Of a DNA stretch of 36,038 bases, positions 35,837 to 36,038 are shown in pieces; within the stretch, counting starts at the first letter, position 1, and each line of letters starts with the position of its first letter. The stretch covers positions 1-36,038 of the forward strand of contig DATKSK010000074.1 in assembly GCA_035531755.1 (NCBI GenBank), written 5' to 3'. The notes under the pieces were generated by a model. It was not told the origin of the DNA. It made no database searches and was given only the letters and a program-made list of their open reading frames with translations. Both the position numbers and the translations under genes were made by a program. This DNA is from Acidimicrobiales bacterium (lineage in GTDB: Bacteria > Actinomycetota > Acidimicrobiia > Acidimicrobiales > UBA8190).

Positions 35837-35988
35837 CGGCACCCCTCGTCGCCGCCCGCACCGCTGAGCAGGCCATTGCATCTTGCCGACGGGCTCGCCG
35901 TTTCCACGGTGTGGGAAGGCGACGAGGGCAGGGGCCTCGGAGCCACCCGGGCGTGCCCGTGGCGGCTGGTAACGTGACGGGCTGCCCC

Positions 35989-36038
35989 GGGGGCGTAGCT
36001 CAGTTGGTAGAGCGCTTGACTGGCAGTCAAGAGGTTCG
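35989..36038 (+). tRNA. tRNA-Ala(GGC), 3' part beyond window
   Basis: GGGGGCG acceptor strand, TA, D-arm GCTCAGTTGGTAGAGC, and anticodon stem CTTGA/TCAAG around the loop CTGGCAG, with anticodon GGC (codon GCC, Ala). The sequence ends in the variable/T-arm region, so the T arm and 3' acceptor strand are not visible. Loop positions 32 and 38 are C and G, which is slightly unusual for tRNA-Ala(GGC). Confidence 0.88.

Larger units (their letters stand above)
35604..35988. other. leuS-tRNA interval
   Basis: 385 nt between divergent leuS and tRNA-Ala. It holds the possible small ORF and its 24-bp repeats, a hairpin-like GCCGTTTCCAC/GTGGGAAGGC at 35897-35920, and a TAACGT hexamer (35970-35975) that could be the -10 for the tRNA. 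No other gene is supported. Confidence 0.5.

Noticed and set aside
33357-35867. An 836-codon plus-strand frame opposite leuS
   Set aside because: Entirely antisense to LeuRS, with no recognisable domain; a codon-bias shadow.

Overview
The window is very GC-rich, with strong G/C third-codon bias and many GTG starts. Several genes point to a high-GC Actinomycetota: a BldD-like regulator, a FolP2-type DHPS homologue, a PAC2 protein, an F420-type luciferase-fold oxidoreductase, a CIRCE-controlled hrcA-dnaJ pair and an alpha2-type glycyl-tRNA synthetase. Gene order suggests a non-model lineage such as Acidimicrobiia, but that placement is inference. I see no phage, IS element, CRISPR array or rRNA. 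The region reads as chromosomal core.

Layout, mostly minus strand. (1) 1-2683: ppdK, cut by the left edge. (2) 2792-9825: apparent operon mgtA > uppS > small membrane protein > recO > hemW > glyS, with tiny gaps or GTGA overlaps; a perfect 16-bp stem hairpin separates it from cspA (10008-10211). (3) 10577-10792: a short minus-strand unit with a near-complete complement of the 16S rRNA tail at its 5' end and a strong hairpin at its 3' end; it is the least explained element here. (4) 10946-13024: a plus-strand Fe-S DinG/XPD-type helicase. (5) 13144-17963: HIT, phoH, ybeY, CorC-type CBS protein, era and an ABM-family protein. (6) 18021-19073: a small excisionase-type HTH protein and a BldD-like regulator that keeps a c-di-GMP-type motif and has a BldD-box-like site upstream. 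(7) 19230-24307: lepA, then CIRCE-hrcA-dnaJ-rsmE. (8) 24511-24777: rpsT on plus, convergent with holA, which is ATGA-coupled to a folP2-like gene. (9) 26755-33074: a thioredoxin-TPR protein, a phosphotransferase, PAC2, an FKBP lipoprotein, an FMN alpha-hydroxy-acid dehydrogenase, a membrane protein and an LLM oxidoreductase. (10) 33126-35603: leuS, a possible small ORF, and the 5' part of a tRNA-Ala(GGC) running off the right edge.

Functionally this is a translation, ribosome-maturation and proteostasis neighbourhood (glyS, leuS, rpsT, lepA, era, ybeY, rsmE, hrcA, dnaJ, tRNA-Ala) with DNA repair/replication genes (recO, holA, dinG) and cell-envelope uppS. The order resembles the widespread leuS-holA-rpsT-lepA-hrcA-dnaJ-rsmE-phoH-ybeY-era-recO-uppS-glyS block. 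Here hemW sits beside glyS, and the holA-leuS interval holds unrelated genes.

The most unusual general property is a series of short tandem or direct duplications (9-27 bp units) at gene ends: glyS 3' and 5', hemW 3', the small membrane protein 3', mgtA 3', dinG 3', the ABM gene 3', era 5', bldD-like 3', rsmE 5', and the small ORF near leuS. Many encode repetitive tails or leaders; others lie just beyond the stop codon.
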